A stretch of DNA of 15,369 nt, taken from JAZNOQ01 sp045589215. GTDB lineage: Bacteria; Bacillota; Clostridia; Oscillospirales; CAG-272. The notes below the pieces were generated by a model that saw only the letters and a list, made by a program, of their open reading frames with translations, searched no databases and was not told where the DNA came from. A program made the position numbers and the translations under genes. Position 1 is the stretch's first letter; each line of letters starts with the position of its first letter. The DNA is taken from the NCBI GenBank assembly GCA_045589215.1, contig JAZNOQ010000126.1:1-15369 (forward strand). The letters run 5' to 3'. Positions 1-6,833 of this stretch are shown here, one piece after another.

Positions 1-845
1 ATCTCGGTATCGTGAATGCTGTCATGCTCGCCGCCGAGCTCCATCCACCAGAAGTTCGTTTCCGAGGTACCGAGCGTATGGTTCCGCTTGCACGCCCTCG
101 CCTTCTCCGCCTGTGCGCTTCCGACTGCGTCCGACTTGTCGGTCGCCTTTGAGCCGTCCACCGAAGTGCCGTAGTCAAAGTCCTCGTCGTTTTCATAGAC
201 GTGCGCCCATTCGGGGGCAATAAACGGCACGTAGTGATCGGTCTCACGCGCCTGCATCAGGCAGGACATACCCATCGTCTTTTTATCTGCAACAGCAGGT
301 CCGATCGATTCCCCAAATTCGTCGTGCCCTTCTCTGCCGACGCGGTAAAGTGCGCCCGTCACGGGAGCAAGCACTGAGTCGCCCGAGCAGTCGGCAAAGT
401 ATTTTGCATAGACCGTGTGCCAGGTATAGGTCGTGAGCTGCCAGCCCTTGACCGCGACGACCTTCTTGCCGTCCTCCGACATATCGGCGTCGACGCAGGA
501 GCAGTTGAGAAGAAGCTCGATGTTCTTCTCCTCATGCACCTTGCCCCACATTACGCTATCCCAATTCGAATAAACGAGCGAGGGGTTACGGTAGATATTC
601 TCCTCCTCAAGCTCGCTGATGATGCCCGTTTCGCGGTTCTGCTTTCCCTTTGCACCGCGTACCCACATACGGATCTCGGAGGATGCGTTTCCGCCGAGGA
701 CAGGTCTGTCCTGCATCAGGACGACCTTCGTTCCCTCTCTCGCCGCCGCAAGTGCTGCGCAAAGTCCCGAAAGTCCGCCTCCGACGATACAGAGGTCGGC
801 ATGGTGTTCCACGTGGCGCATTGCGCCGGTCTTAATTTCAGTCAT
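1..845 (-). CDS. FAD-dependent oxidoreductase (FAD_oxidored-like), 3' part missing at window edge
   Basis: The reading frame is open from the ATG at 845 down to base 1 (281 codons), so the C-terminus lies outside the window. The start is supported by GGAAAGGA eight bases upstream. The N-terminus has a Rossmann FAD-binding site, IVGGGLSGLCAA (GGGLSG at residues 22-27), followed by an acidic residue near 47 at the end of the second strand. The segment LGGNASSEIRMW at about 51-62 is characteristic of the large FAD-dependent oxidoreductases of the FAD_oxidored family (PF12831), related to fumarate-reductase and succinate-dehydrogenase flavoproteins. The substrate cannot be told. No signal peptide is visible, so it is probably cytoplasmic. 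It starts 66 bases after the DAHP synthase stop on the same strand and may be the last visible member of that transcription unit. The family call is fairly safe; the specific function is unknown. Confidence 0.85.
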   Translation of the reverse strand, partial: MTEIKTGAMRHVEHHADLCIVGGGLSGLCAALAAAREGTKVVLMQDRPVLGGNASSEIRMWVRGAKGKQNRETGIISELEEENIYRNPSLVYSNWDSVMWGKVHEEKNIELLLNCSCVDADMSEDGKKVVAVKGWQLTTYTWHTVYAKYFADCSGDSVLAPVTGALYRVGREGHDEFGESIGPAVADKKTMGMSCLMQARETDHYVPFIAPEWAHVYENDEDFDYGTSVDGSKATDKSDAVGSAQAEKARACKRNHTLGTSETNFWWMELGGEHDSIHDTE

Positions 846-911
846 ATCCGTAATCCTTTCCGTAAATAGAATCAAAATAAAATCAGAAATAGAACAGCAA
901 GATCGGATCGA

Positions 912-1934
912 TCAGGTCAAATCCGCAATATCGAGAATGAGACGCTCGGTCTTATCCCATCCGAGGCAGGGGTCGGTGATCGACTTGCCGTAGCAGCCCT
1001 CGCCGATCTTCTGTGCGCCGTCCTCAATGTAGCTTTCGATCATAAAGCCCTTGACGAGTGCGTGGATCGTGCTCGAGTGGCGGCAGGAGTGCAGGACCTC
1101 CTTCGCAATACGGACCTGCTCCAGATACTTCTTTCCCGAGTTCGAGTGGTTGCAGTCGACGATCACTGCGGGATTCTTAAGCTGCTTCGCGTCGTAAAGC
1201 GCGCACAGCTCCTCGAGGTCCTCATAGTGATAGTTCGGATGCGAGTGACCGACGTTGTCGACGTAACCGCGTAGGATCGCGTGTGTCAGGGGATTTCCTT
1301 CCGATGCGACCTCCCATCCGCGATAGGAGAAATCGTGCGGATGCTGACCTGCGGTGATCGAGTTCATCATAACCGAAAGGTCGCCGCCCGTGGGGTTCTT
1401 CATACCGACGGGAACGGTCGTACCCGAAGCAACGAGACGATGCTCCTGATTTTCGGTCGAGCGCGCGCCGACCGCGATATAGGAAAGAAGATCATCGATG
1501 TATGCATAGTTCTGCGGATAGAGCATTTCGTCCGCGCAGAAAAGTCCCGTTTCCTCAATCGCACGGGTATGGATCTGACGGATCGCGGTGATGCCCGCCT
1601 TCATATTCTCCTGCTTTTCGGGGTCGGGCTGATGCATCATTCCCTTGTATCCGTCACCCGTGGTACGGGGCTTGTTGGTATAGATACGGGGGACGATGAT
1701 GATCTTTTCCTTGACCGCCTCCTGCACGCGTGCAAGGCGGTTGATGTAGTCAAGGACGGCATCCTGACGGTCTGCCGAGCAGGGGCCGATGACGAGAACG
1801 AGCTTGTTGCTCTTTCCCGTGAATACGTCGGCGATTTCCGCGTCGCGGATCGCCTTCTTCGCAGAAAGGTCTGCGCGGAGAGGGGTTTGCTCCTTAATTT
1901 CTTCGGGGGTTGGAAGTTGACTAATGAATTTCAT
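912..1934 (-). CDS. aroG: 3-deoxy-7-phosphoheptulonate (DAHP) synthase, type I-alpha
   Basis: This enzyme condenses phosphoenolpyruvate with erythrose 4-phosphate, the first step of the shikimate pathway, in the cytoplasm. The 340-residue length and motifs match the AroF/AroG/AroH (type I-alpha) subfamily: GPCSADR at 50-56, PRIYTNKPRTT at 82-92, GARSTENQEHR at 156-166, GMKNPTGGDL at 177-186 and VDCNHSNSGK at 259-268. Key PEP and metal ligands of the family fall in these motifs. Which aromatic amino acid inhibits it cannot be read reliably, so the aroG symbol marks the subfamily only. The ATG at 1934 follows a weak purine-rich site (AGAAG). It begins 56 bases after the PHP gene stop, with no clear promoter between, so it is probably cotranscribed from 2888-2916. 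No leader peptide or attenuator is visible here, unlike the second, unrelated-subfamily DAHP synthase at 13379. Confidence 0.95.
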   Translation of the reverse strand: MKFISQLPTPEEIKEQTPLRADLSAKKAIRDAEIADVFTGKSNKLVLVIGPCSADRQDAVLDYINRLARVQEAVKEKIIIVPRIYTNKPRTTGDGYKGMMHQPDPEKQENMKAGITAIRQIHTRAIEETGLFCADEMLYPQNYAYIDDLLSYIAVGARSTENQEHRLVASGTTVPVGMKNPTGGDLSVMMNSITAGQHPHDFSYRGWEVASEGNPLTHAILRGYVDNVGHSHPNYHYEDLEELCALYDAKQLKNPAVIVDCNHSNSGKKYLEQVRIAKEVLHSCRHSSTIHALVKGFMIESYIEDGAQKIGEGCYGKSITDPCLGWDKTERLILDIADLT

Positions 1935-1990
1935 GATTTTTCTTCTTTTACTTGTTATTTTTATTTTGTTTATTTAGAGTTAACACAAAG

Positions 1991-2818
1991 TTATCTGGCG
2001 AGGGGGTGGAGGTCGTTTTCGGTAATACCGATCAGCTCGGCAACGGGCTCGATCAGGTGGTAATAGTCGTGATAACCGATACCGTGCGCATCGACGCCGA
2101 CCGTGAAGAGACAGCCCTCGTTCTTTGCAATGCGGTACATACGGATCCGCTCGCGGCAAAGCTCGTCGGATTCGATATCCTCTACGGGCGCCCTCCTATA
2201 ATTATAGGGGTTAATCTCAAGCGCAATTCCCTTCCTTGCGGCAAGCGCGAAGCAACGCTTGAATTCGTCGTCTGAGATCGAATGAAAGGGATAGGCTGCC
2301 GGGTAATGCGGGGGATATTTCTCGCAATTGACTGCCGCAAAGGGGTGTGGGATCGCCGTAACGTACCGAGAGACCTCGGAATTCAGAATGTCGTAGAACG
2401 CCTCGAGCATATATTCGGCGTGGCGTCGGGGTTGATAATATTCCCTCGGCATCACTACCGTCATGTGCGTGTGCGAGTTCGGAACGAGGAGAACGTCGAG
2501 CTGTTCGGCAACAGCAGGCGAAACGGCGACGCCGTGCCCCTTTGCGTCATACTCGCACTCTGCACCAAAAAGAACACGGTCAATGCCCGTCTTATCGGCG
2601 GCGTCAAGCTCCGCGCGAAGCTGCGAAATATGCTCAAAATTCTGCGGAGTATACCACTTCGATGCACCCGGGATCGCGCTATCCCACATGTGGTCGGTAA
2701 ATCCAAGTGTCTTAAGTCCGAGCTCACGCGCCTTATCCATATAATACTCCACGGTCGCCTCGGGCTTTCCACAGCTCGAGAGGTGGGTATGTACGTGCAA
2801 ATCGCTGGTAAATCTCAT
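1991..2818 (-). CDS. PHP-domain phosphoesterase, histidinol-phosphatase-like (HisK type)
   Basis: A 275-residue PHP-domain metallohydrolase. Visible metal-binding motifs, in order, are DLHVHTH (H8, H10), FTDH (D42-H43), GAECEYD (E87), NSHTH (H116, H118), AIPHPF, and GVDAHGIGYHD near the C-terminus. This is the usual HisK-type layout of three-metal PHP phosphatases. Histidinol-phosphate hydrolysis is the commonest assigned activity, but PHP proteins also act on other phosphoesters, and no his genes are nearby. I chose the ATG at 2818 because homologues begin at this strand and GGAAAGGA sits seven bases upstream. The frame stays open to 2929, and a TTG near 2874 behind an AAGGAGG site would add 19 residues. 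A 20-codon ORF (MSCSPYVIASLNFCVERKSL) in another frame ends in TGA overlapping this ATG. It is first in the presumed unit with the DAHP synthase and the oxidoreductase. Confidence 0.88.
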   Translation of the reverse strand: MRFTSDLHVHTHLSSCGKPEATVEYYMDKARELGLKTLGFTDHMWDSAIPGASKWYTPQNFEHISQLRAELDAADKTGIDRVLFGAECEYDAKGHGVAVSPAVAEQLDVLLVPNSHTHMTVVMPREYYQPRRHAEYMLEAFYDILNSEVSRYVTAIPHPFAAVNCEKYPPHYPAAYPFHSISDDEFKRCFALAARKGIALEINPYNYRRAPVEDIESDELCRERIRMYRIAKNEGCLFTVGVDAHGIGYHDYYHLIEPVAELIGITENDLHPLAR

Positions 2819-2887
2819 AACGATTTCCTTTCCACACAAAAATTCAGAGAAGCAATTACATATGGACTGCAACTCATCCCTCCTTAC

Positions 2888-2916
2888 ATTATACCGCACA
2901 TTTTCCGATTTGTAAA
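2888..2916 (-). promoter_or_regulatory. Sigma-A promoter for the PHP-DAHP synthase unit
   Basis: On the minus strand, TTTACA (2916-2911) and TATAAT (2893-2888) are separated by exactly 17 bases. Transcription would begin near 2881, directly at an AAGGAGGG sequence, about 65 bases before the PHP start codon. Confidence 0.8.
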
Positions 2917-2949
2917 GGCTTTTCGGCATTTTTTTCGACGATCACGCAC

Positions 2950-2993
2950 AAAAAAAGCAAAGGGTATGCCACCCGTGGGGACAGCATACCCTT
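2950..2993 (-). terminator. Rho-independent terminator of the solute-binding lipoprotein gene
   Basis: Read on the minus strand, a 10-bp perfect stem (AAGGGTATGC / GCATACCCTT) closes a 14-base loop containing a small internal CCAC/GTGG pairing. Three bases later comes a run of seven T (2956-2950). It lies 28 bases beyond the stop codon and separates this gene from the PHP promoter just downstream. Confidence 0.9.
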
Positions 2994-3004
2994 ACTGAAA
3001 GCTA

Positions 3005-3023
3005 TAATAGCTTCAAGCTATTA
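3005..3023. repeat. 19-bp perfect palindrome over the lipoprotein stop codon
   Basis: TAATAGCTT-C-AAGCTATTA is a perfect odd-centred palindrome that includes the stop codon (3021-3023). As RNA it could form a small AU-rich hairpin just ahead of the terminator. Its function is unknown and it may be incidental. Confidence 0.5.
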
Positions 3024-4562
3024 CTTGTACTTGTGTTCGTCGATCTTCTCAACGATTTCCTCGAGCTTGTTACCAAGCATCGTCTTGTTTGCGTTCTTAA
3101 CGGATGCCCAGTCGTCCTTACCTGCAATGCATCTTGCGAAAATGCTGCTTACGTAGTCGCCAAGCTCGGTGTTGGGGAAGATGTAACCGAGGTCGTATAC
3201 AACACCCTCGCGGATCAGGTCGAAGCACTTGACCGTGTTCAGGTCGTCCGTATCGGAATACTTAACCTTCAGGTTGGTCTCGAAGATCTGAGGCGTGGTG
3301 AAACGGTAGCCGTAGTATGCAAGCGTCTCAAGGACTGCGGAGCATTCGCTCAGCATGTCGGGATCATTCTCGACGTCCTTCATAATGCCCCAAAGCGAAA
3401 CGTCTGCGGAAACAGCGGTACGGTAGCCGACCTGCTTCTCTTCATACTTCGGCGTGGGGAGAGCTGCGTACTTGAACTGTACCTTGGAAAGATAGCTCTG
3501 TGCAAATCTCATCGTGTACTGCGTAAAGAGAGCGTGCTCTGCAGTAAACTCAATTGCGGGGTTACCGAAGCCGCGAACGTCGATGGTCTGGTAGAATGCG
3601 GTGAGCTCATTGACAAGCTTCGACGCCTTGTTGCCGATCATGTCGTCCGATATCACAAGCACCTCAGTATCGTCGGTTTCGATTGCAAAGAGGTCAGCGC
3701 CGTTGTAGAACGCCTCGGTGTTGCCCTGCGTCGTAACGAAGCCGAAACGGTCGCCGGAAGAGGGTGCACCGTCGTCGTTCTGCTCAGCAAAAACACCCTC
3801 GCAGAGACCCATGAATTTATCAAGCGTCCACTTGCCCTCGACGGCCAGCTTCACCGGGTCCTCCAGGTTCAGGGTCTTGACCATCTCCGTGTTACAGAAG
3901 ATGGTGTACATCATATGGATGGTGTTGGTCGAAATATCGCCGGAGAGGAAGTAGATCGAGTCGTCGATCGTAACCGTCTCAACGAGCGAAGGAGTCCACC
4001 AGGTTCTCGTAAGGTCAATGTGCGAATCCTCGATCGCAGCGATATCTGCGAGGTAACCGTTGATCGCGCAGAGAGCTGCGGTACGGGAATAAGTAGCAAC
4101 GATATCGTAGTCACGGTTGCCCGCGGTATAGCTGGTACCGACGTGCTTTGCAAACTCGGTCATATTGGTGTTGCCTCTGCCCTTAAGGGGAGTCCATACG
4201 ATACCGCCCTCATCAGCGTTAAGGCCAAGCTTCTGAACGGTGTTCTGGTTACGCTCGTAGATCGCCTGAAGCGTGTGGTCGAGCGATACATCCTTCACCT
4301 CAAATTCGGGTTCTTGGACGTCACTCCAATAAAGGATCGAGATCGTGTTGCCGTAATCAAGGCCGTCCGGAACGCCGATCTGTTCGAATGTGGTCTCATC
4401 GGTTCCCGAGGGATTGCCCGAATTAGAGGGGCCGCCCTGTTCGCTACCGTTATCATTGGACTCGTCGCCTCCGCTGCTACCGGAGTCACAAGCAACTACT
4501 GCAAACAGCAGCATCAGGGACACAAGCATAAGAGCGATGAGTCTGATCAGTTTGTTGTTCAT
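3021..4562 (-). CDS. Extracellular solute-binding lipoprotein (ABC family 1-like), orphan
   Basis: The N-terminus is a lipoprotein signal: a basic start MNNKLIRL, a hydrophobic core, and the lipobox VVAC with the lipidated Cys at about residue 25. A Ser/Gly/Asn/Asp-rich linker follows, as in many Clostridia, and then a roughly 440-residue periplasmic-binding-protein-like domain (ILYWSDVQEPEF, then YDIVATYSRTAALCAINGYLADI). The usual role is to capture a solute, often a sugar, outside the membrane for an ABC importer. No permease or ATPase is nearby, so its partner and substrate are unknown. The start is uncertain. The ATG at 4562 gives the cleanest signal peptide but lacks a good ribosome site. 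An in-frame ATG at 4592 adds MRSVQNEARK. The only strong site, AAAGGAG at about 4629-4635, lies further upstream, inside an inverted repeat. The gene is monocistronic between a consensus promoter and a strong terminator. Confidence 0.85.
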   Translation of the reverse strand: MNNKLIRLIALMLVSLMLLFAVVACDSGSSGGDESNDNGSEQGGPSNSGNPSGTDETTFEQIGVPDGLDYGNTISILYWSDVQEPEFEVKDVSLDHTLQAIYERNQNTVQKLGLNADEGGIVWTPLKGRGNTNMTEFAKHVGTSYTAGNRDYDIVATYSRTAALCAINGYLADIAAIEDSHIDLTRTWWTPSLVETVTIDDSIYFLSGDISTNTIHMMYTIFCNTEMVKTLNLEDPVKLAVEGKWTLDKFMGLCEGVFAEQNDDGAPSSGDRFGFVTTQGNTEAFYNGADLFAIETDDTEVLVISDDMIGNKASKLVNELTAFYQTIDVRGFGNPAIEFTAEHALFTQYTMRFAQSYLSKVQFKYAALPTPKYEEKQVGYRTAVSADVSLWGIMKDVENDPDMLSECSAVLETLAYYGYRFTTPQIFETNLKVKYSDTDDLNTVKCFDLIREGVVYDLGYIFPNTELGDYVSSIFARCIAGKDDWASVKNANKTMLGNKLEEIVEKIDEHKYK

Positions 4563-4613
4563 CTTGCGTGCTTCATTCTGAACGGATCGCATTTTGTCGT
4601 ACTGCCACCCGCC

Positions 4614-4630
4614 GAGAATGAATCATTCTC
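4614..4630 (-). promoter_or_regulatory. 17-bp palindrome overlapping the Shine-Dalgarno of the lipoprotein gene
   Basis: GAGAATGA-T-TCATTCTC on the minus strand is a perfect odd-centred inverted repeat. The GGAG of the only strong ribosome site (AGAAAGGAG) overlaps its first arm. It lies about 32-48 bases downstream of the expected transcription start. It could be a protein operator, or an RNA hairpin (5-bp stem, 7-base loop) that hides the ribosome site. Both roles are inference. Confidence 0.45.
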
Positions 4631-4668
4631 CTTTCTGAATTTTTTCATGCAAACAATGATGCACATAG

Positions 4669-4697
4669 ATTATACCACGCGATGAAGATTTTGTCAA
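4669..4697 (-). promoter_or_regulatory. Perfect consensus sigma-A promoter for the lipoprotein gene
   Basis: On the minus strand, TTGACA (4697-4692) and TATAAT (4674-4669) match consensus exactly with a 17-base spacer. The TGG before the -10 box makes it an extended -10 promoter. This predicts strong basal transcription, so any control probably acts after RNA polymerase binding. Confidence 0.9.
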
Positions 4698-4838
4698 GCA
4701 TATTTTTTCCTTCAGGCAGATGTCCGATTTCACAAAAATCGCCCCCTCAATACAGACAGGATGCACAAAAATCAACTTTCAAATGTGTCATAGCGTAAAA
4801 AAGACGCAAAAATCCTTTGCGGAAATTTCGGTCTGCTA
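4698..4838. other. AT-rich divergent intergenic region with three direct CRCAAAAATC repeats
   Basis: This stretch lies between the divergent lipoprotein and housekeeping promoters. It holds three direct copies of C(A/G)CAAAAATC at 4731-4740, 4764-4773 and 4805-4814, spaced 33 and 41 bases (about three and four helical turns). They could be binding sites for a regulator shared by both promoters, but in AT-rich DNA they may be chance. No gene is supported here. Confidence 0.3.
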
Positions 4839-4867
4839 TTGCTTTTTTCGGAGGAATGTGATATACT
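4839..4867 (+). promoter_or_regulatory. Sigma-A promoter for the housekeeping run
   Basis: TTGCTT (4839-4844), a 17-base spacer and TATACT (4862-4867), with TGA directly before the -10 box as an extended -10 element. Transcription would start near 4874, about 50 bases before the first gene. The surrounding CTATTGCTTTTTTC is shared with the promoter at 10437. Confidence 0.75.
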
Positions 4868-4923
4868 ATTATGGATGGAAATATTTTGAAGCTGTGCTTC
4901 TCTCTTCAGGAAGGATACCTGCT

Positions 4924-5502
4924 ATGAAAATCGCCCTACTCGCGTCAAACGGTGAAACCGTTGCCCTCGCCTCCCGACTCATCTCGGGCGGTGCCTCTGC
5001 CTGTACCGCAGAAATCGGAAAGCCCCTCCCCACCTGCGACTTTCTGCTTTTCGACGAAAGCGTTCCGCTTTCGTCGCCCGAATCGCGCACGGCGGTAAAG
5101 CATCTGATGGGTGAAGCACTCGCTGCAGGAAAGCCTCTTTTTGCGTTTCTCTCTCCAAATGCGCCCGTGACGCCGAAATGTGCGGTCGTGATGACCGAGC
5201 TTTTCGGATTTTCCTCTGCGGCGGCACTCACGCCGAGCGGAGCCTCCGACATTCTCGGATTTGACGGAAACGAAAGCGGCGACTCCCGAATTCTCGAGAC
5301 CTTCGCAGACGACGCGTTTTCGGTTCGGGCGGCGGCGCTTGCGCGCGAGACCGCCGAGACATTCGAGCTTACCTTTGCACTCGTATTCGATCCCGACGAG
5401 GGGCGCGGTGTCCTTTACACGGGAGACGCATATAGTGTAGTTGCGGCAGAATCGATCGAGGGAGCGATCGCCTCTCTCTTCGCTACCGCTTCGGGGCGCT
5501 GA
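4924..5502 (+). CDS. Unknown 192-residue protein, first gene of the housekeeping run
   Basis: I do not recognise this family. The start MKIALLASNGE is chosen because GGAAGGA lies eight bases upstream and just after the mapped promoter; the frame is open further upstream, but that would precede the promoter. The protein begins with a short beta-strand-like segment (KIALLAS) and alternates hydrophobic strands (CDFLLFDE, KPLFAFLSP, TFALVFDPD) with Ala/Glu-rich helices, suggesting an alpha/beta fold, perhaps Rossmann-like. There is no signal peptide, membrane segment or recognisable catalytic motif. It is Ala- and Ser-rich. A flavin-reductase-like gene follows 39 bases later. Function unknown; coding status is supported by promoter, ribosome site and continuous frame. 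Confidence 0.75.
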   Translation: MKIALLASNGETVALASRLISGGASACTAEIGKPLPTCDFLLFDESVPLSSPESRTAVKHLMGEALAAGKPLFAFLSPNAPVTPKCAVVMTELFGFSSAAALTPSGASDILGFDGNESGDSRILETFADDAFSVRAAALARETAETFELTFALVFDPDEGRGVLYTGDAYSVVAAESIEGAIASLFATASGR

Positions 5503-5541
5503 TCCCGCGCCGCATCACCTTCAGAAAGGCAGGAGCTTTTT

Positions 5542-6054
5542 ATGTCAGAATTTCACAAGGTCAATCCCGAGAGCCTATCGGATAACGTTTTCCGCACGAT
5601 CGGAAAGGATTGGTTCCTCATTACGGCAAAGGATCCGACAAGCGGCAAGATCAATACGATGACCGCGAGCTGGGGCTGTCTCGGCATTCTCTGGAACAAG
5701 CCCGTTGCGGTCTGCTTCATCCGCCCGCAGCGTTATACGCTCGAATTCGTAAACGCGTCAGAGCGTCTGTCGCTCTCGGTCCTGCCCGACAGCTACCGCG
5801 ATGCGCTCCGCTTCTGCGGAACGAAAAGCGGACGGGACTGCGATAAATTCAAGGAAACGGGCATCACCCCCGTTTTCGACGAGAACGGAACGCCGTACGT
5901 GAAGGAGGCGCGCCTCGCGCTTCTTTGCAAAAAGCTTTACGTCGGAGAGCTTTGCGAAAGCGGCTTTCTCGATCCCGCGCTTCTTGAAAACTACAAGGAG
6001 CAGGACTATCACACGGTCTTCATTTGCGAGATCGAGGCGGCTCTCGAGCGCTGA
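5542..6054 (+). CDS. Flavin reductase-like / FMN-binding split-barrel protein
   Basis: A 170-residue protein with the look of the Flavin_Reduct domain (PF01613). Near the N-terminus, NTMTASWGCLGILWNKPVAV (about 33-52) resembles the family's flavin-contacting segment, followed by CFIRPQRYT (53-61) and LSLSVLP, with a later CGTKSGRDCDKF segment typical of small clostridial members. Such proteins bind FMN and act as flavin reductases or NAD(P)H-dependent oxidoreductases in the cytoplasm; the partner cannot be told. The ATG at 5542 follows GGCAGGAG. It probably shares the 4839 promoter. A split-barrel protein of unknown activity is the alternative. Confidence 0.85.
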   Translation: MSEFHKVNPESLSDNVFRTIGKDWFLITAKDPTSGKINTMTASWGCLGILWNKPVAVCFIRPQRYTLEFVNASERLSLSVLPDSYRDALRFCGTKSGRDCDKFKETGITPVFDENGTPYVKEARLALLCKKLYVGELCESGFLDPALLENYKEQDYHTVFICEIEAALER

Positions 6055-6099
6055 AAAAATTATGAAAAAGAGTTACAAATAAGGAACGGCTATTTTACG

Positions 6100-6363
6100 A
6101 TGGAACACGCAAAGATCGAGCGCATCAACGCGCTTGCAAGAAAACAAAAATCAGAGGGCCTGACCGAGGAGGAAAAGCGCGAACAGGCGGCACTCCGTCA
6201 GGAATACGTCGCGGAGATCCGCGCGTCGCTCGGCGGCACGCTTGACAACACGGTCATCGTGCGTCCCGACGGCTCAAAGGAAGCGGTATCGGAGCGCAGA
6301 AAAGCCCCCGGAATGCCCGCTCCGATGAAGAAAAAGGACACAGAGGACGAAGACAGAGCATGA
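6100..6363 (+). CDS. YnzC / DUF896 (UPF0291) family small protein
   Basis: An 87-residue, highly charged helical protein. The N-terminal HAKIERINALARKQKSEGLT, then EEEKREQAALRQEYV and a TLDNTVIVRPDG segment, match the YnzC/UPF0291 (DUF896) family, which is essentially confined to Firmicutes. The family forms a short helical hairpin; its biochemical role is not established, although some members are tied to the SOS response. The C-terminal KKKDTEDEDRA tail is extra and acidic. The nearest upstream purine site (AAGGAA) is rather far, about 13 bases. Its TGA overlaps the tsaE ATG as ATGA, indicating translational coupling. Confidence 0.88.
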   Translation: MEHAKIERINALARKQKSEGLTEEEKREQAALRQEYVAEIRASLGGTLDNTVIVRPDGSKEAVSERRKAPGMPAPMKKKDTEDEDRA

Positions 6364-6833
6364 CCGCTATCTCACTTTTGAAAAAGCGAAGCGGCTCCCC
6401 CGAGGAGACCGAGGCACTCGGTGCTTTTCTCGCAGAGCTGCTTCTGTCTGACCCTTCCCTCCCCCCGTTCGTCGCGCTGTACGGAGACCTTGGAGTCGGA
6501 AAGACCGCGTTCACGCGCGGTGTGGCATCGGTCATCTCTCCCGTGTCGGCAGTTCGGTCTCCCACCTTCGCACTCGTGAACGAGTATCCCGCGAAGGTAG
6601 GAACGATGCGCTTTTCGGCGGTCTTTCACTTTGATATGTACCGCATCGAAAGCGAGGACGACCTCGATTCGATCGGCTTTTGGGACTACCCGATGAGAAA
6701 GGGGCTGATCCTGACCGAATGGAGTGAACACATCGAGGACGCGCTTCCCGAGGACTATATCCGAGTCACGATCGAAAAGACGGACGACGGTGAGGGGATA
6801 CGCACCGTTACCATAGAAAGGATCACAAAGTAA
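6360..6833 (+). CDS. tsaE: TsaE, tRNA t6A37 threonylcarbamoyltransferase complex ATPase
   Basis: TsaE is the small P-loop ATPase that works with TsaB and TsaD to place threonylcarbamoyl on A37 of tRNAs reading ANN codons. The 157-residue length fits. The Walker A motif GDLGVGKT is at 42-49, SPTF and NEY follow in the middle, then HFDMYR near 90-95 and ILTEWSE near 115-121, all hallmarks of the YjeE/TsaE family. The start codon overlaps the DUF896 stop (ATGA) and its own stop overlaps the tsaB start (TAATG), a tight translationally coupled pair. TsaD and TsaC are not in the window. Confidence 0.97.
   Translation: MTAISLLKKRSGSPEETEALGAFLAELLLSDPSLPPFVALYGDLGVGKTAFTRGVASVISPVSAVRSPTFALVNEYPAKVGTMRFSAVFHFDMYRIESEDDLDSIGFWDYPMRKGLILTEWSEHIEDALPEDYIRVTIEKTDDGEGIRTVTIERITK

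Noticed and set aside
417..869. Plus-strand open frame of 150 codons at the left end.
   Set aside because: The minus strand carries the FAD oxidoreductase with a GGGLSG motif and ribosome site; the plus frame has no recognisable content.
3033..4685. A 550-codon open frame on the plus strand opposite the lipoprotein gene.
   Set aside because: It is antisense to a clearly recognisable lipoprotein with signal peptide, promoter and terminator; its own translation has no domain or ribosome site.
4720..4923. Upstream extension of the 192-residue protein to 4720.
   Set aside because: The extension would start before the mapped promoter and includes AT-rich intergenic sequence; the ATG at 4924 has a good ribosome site.
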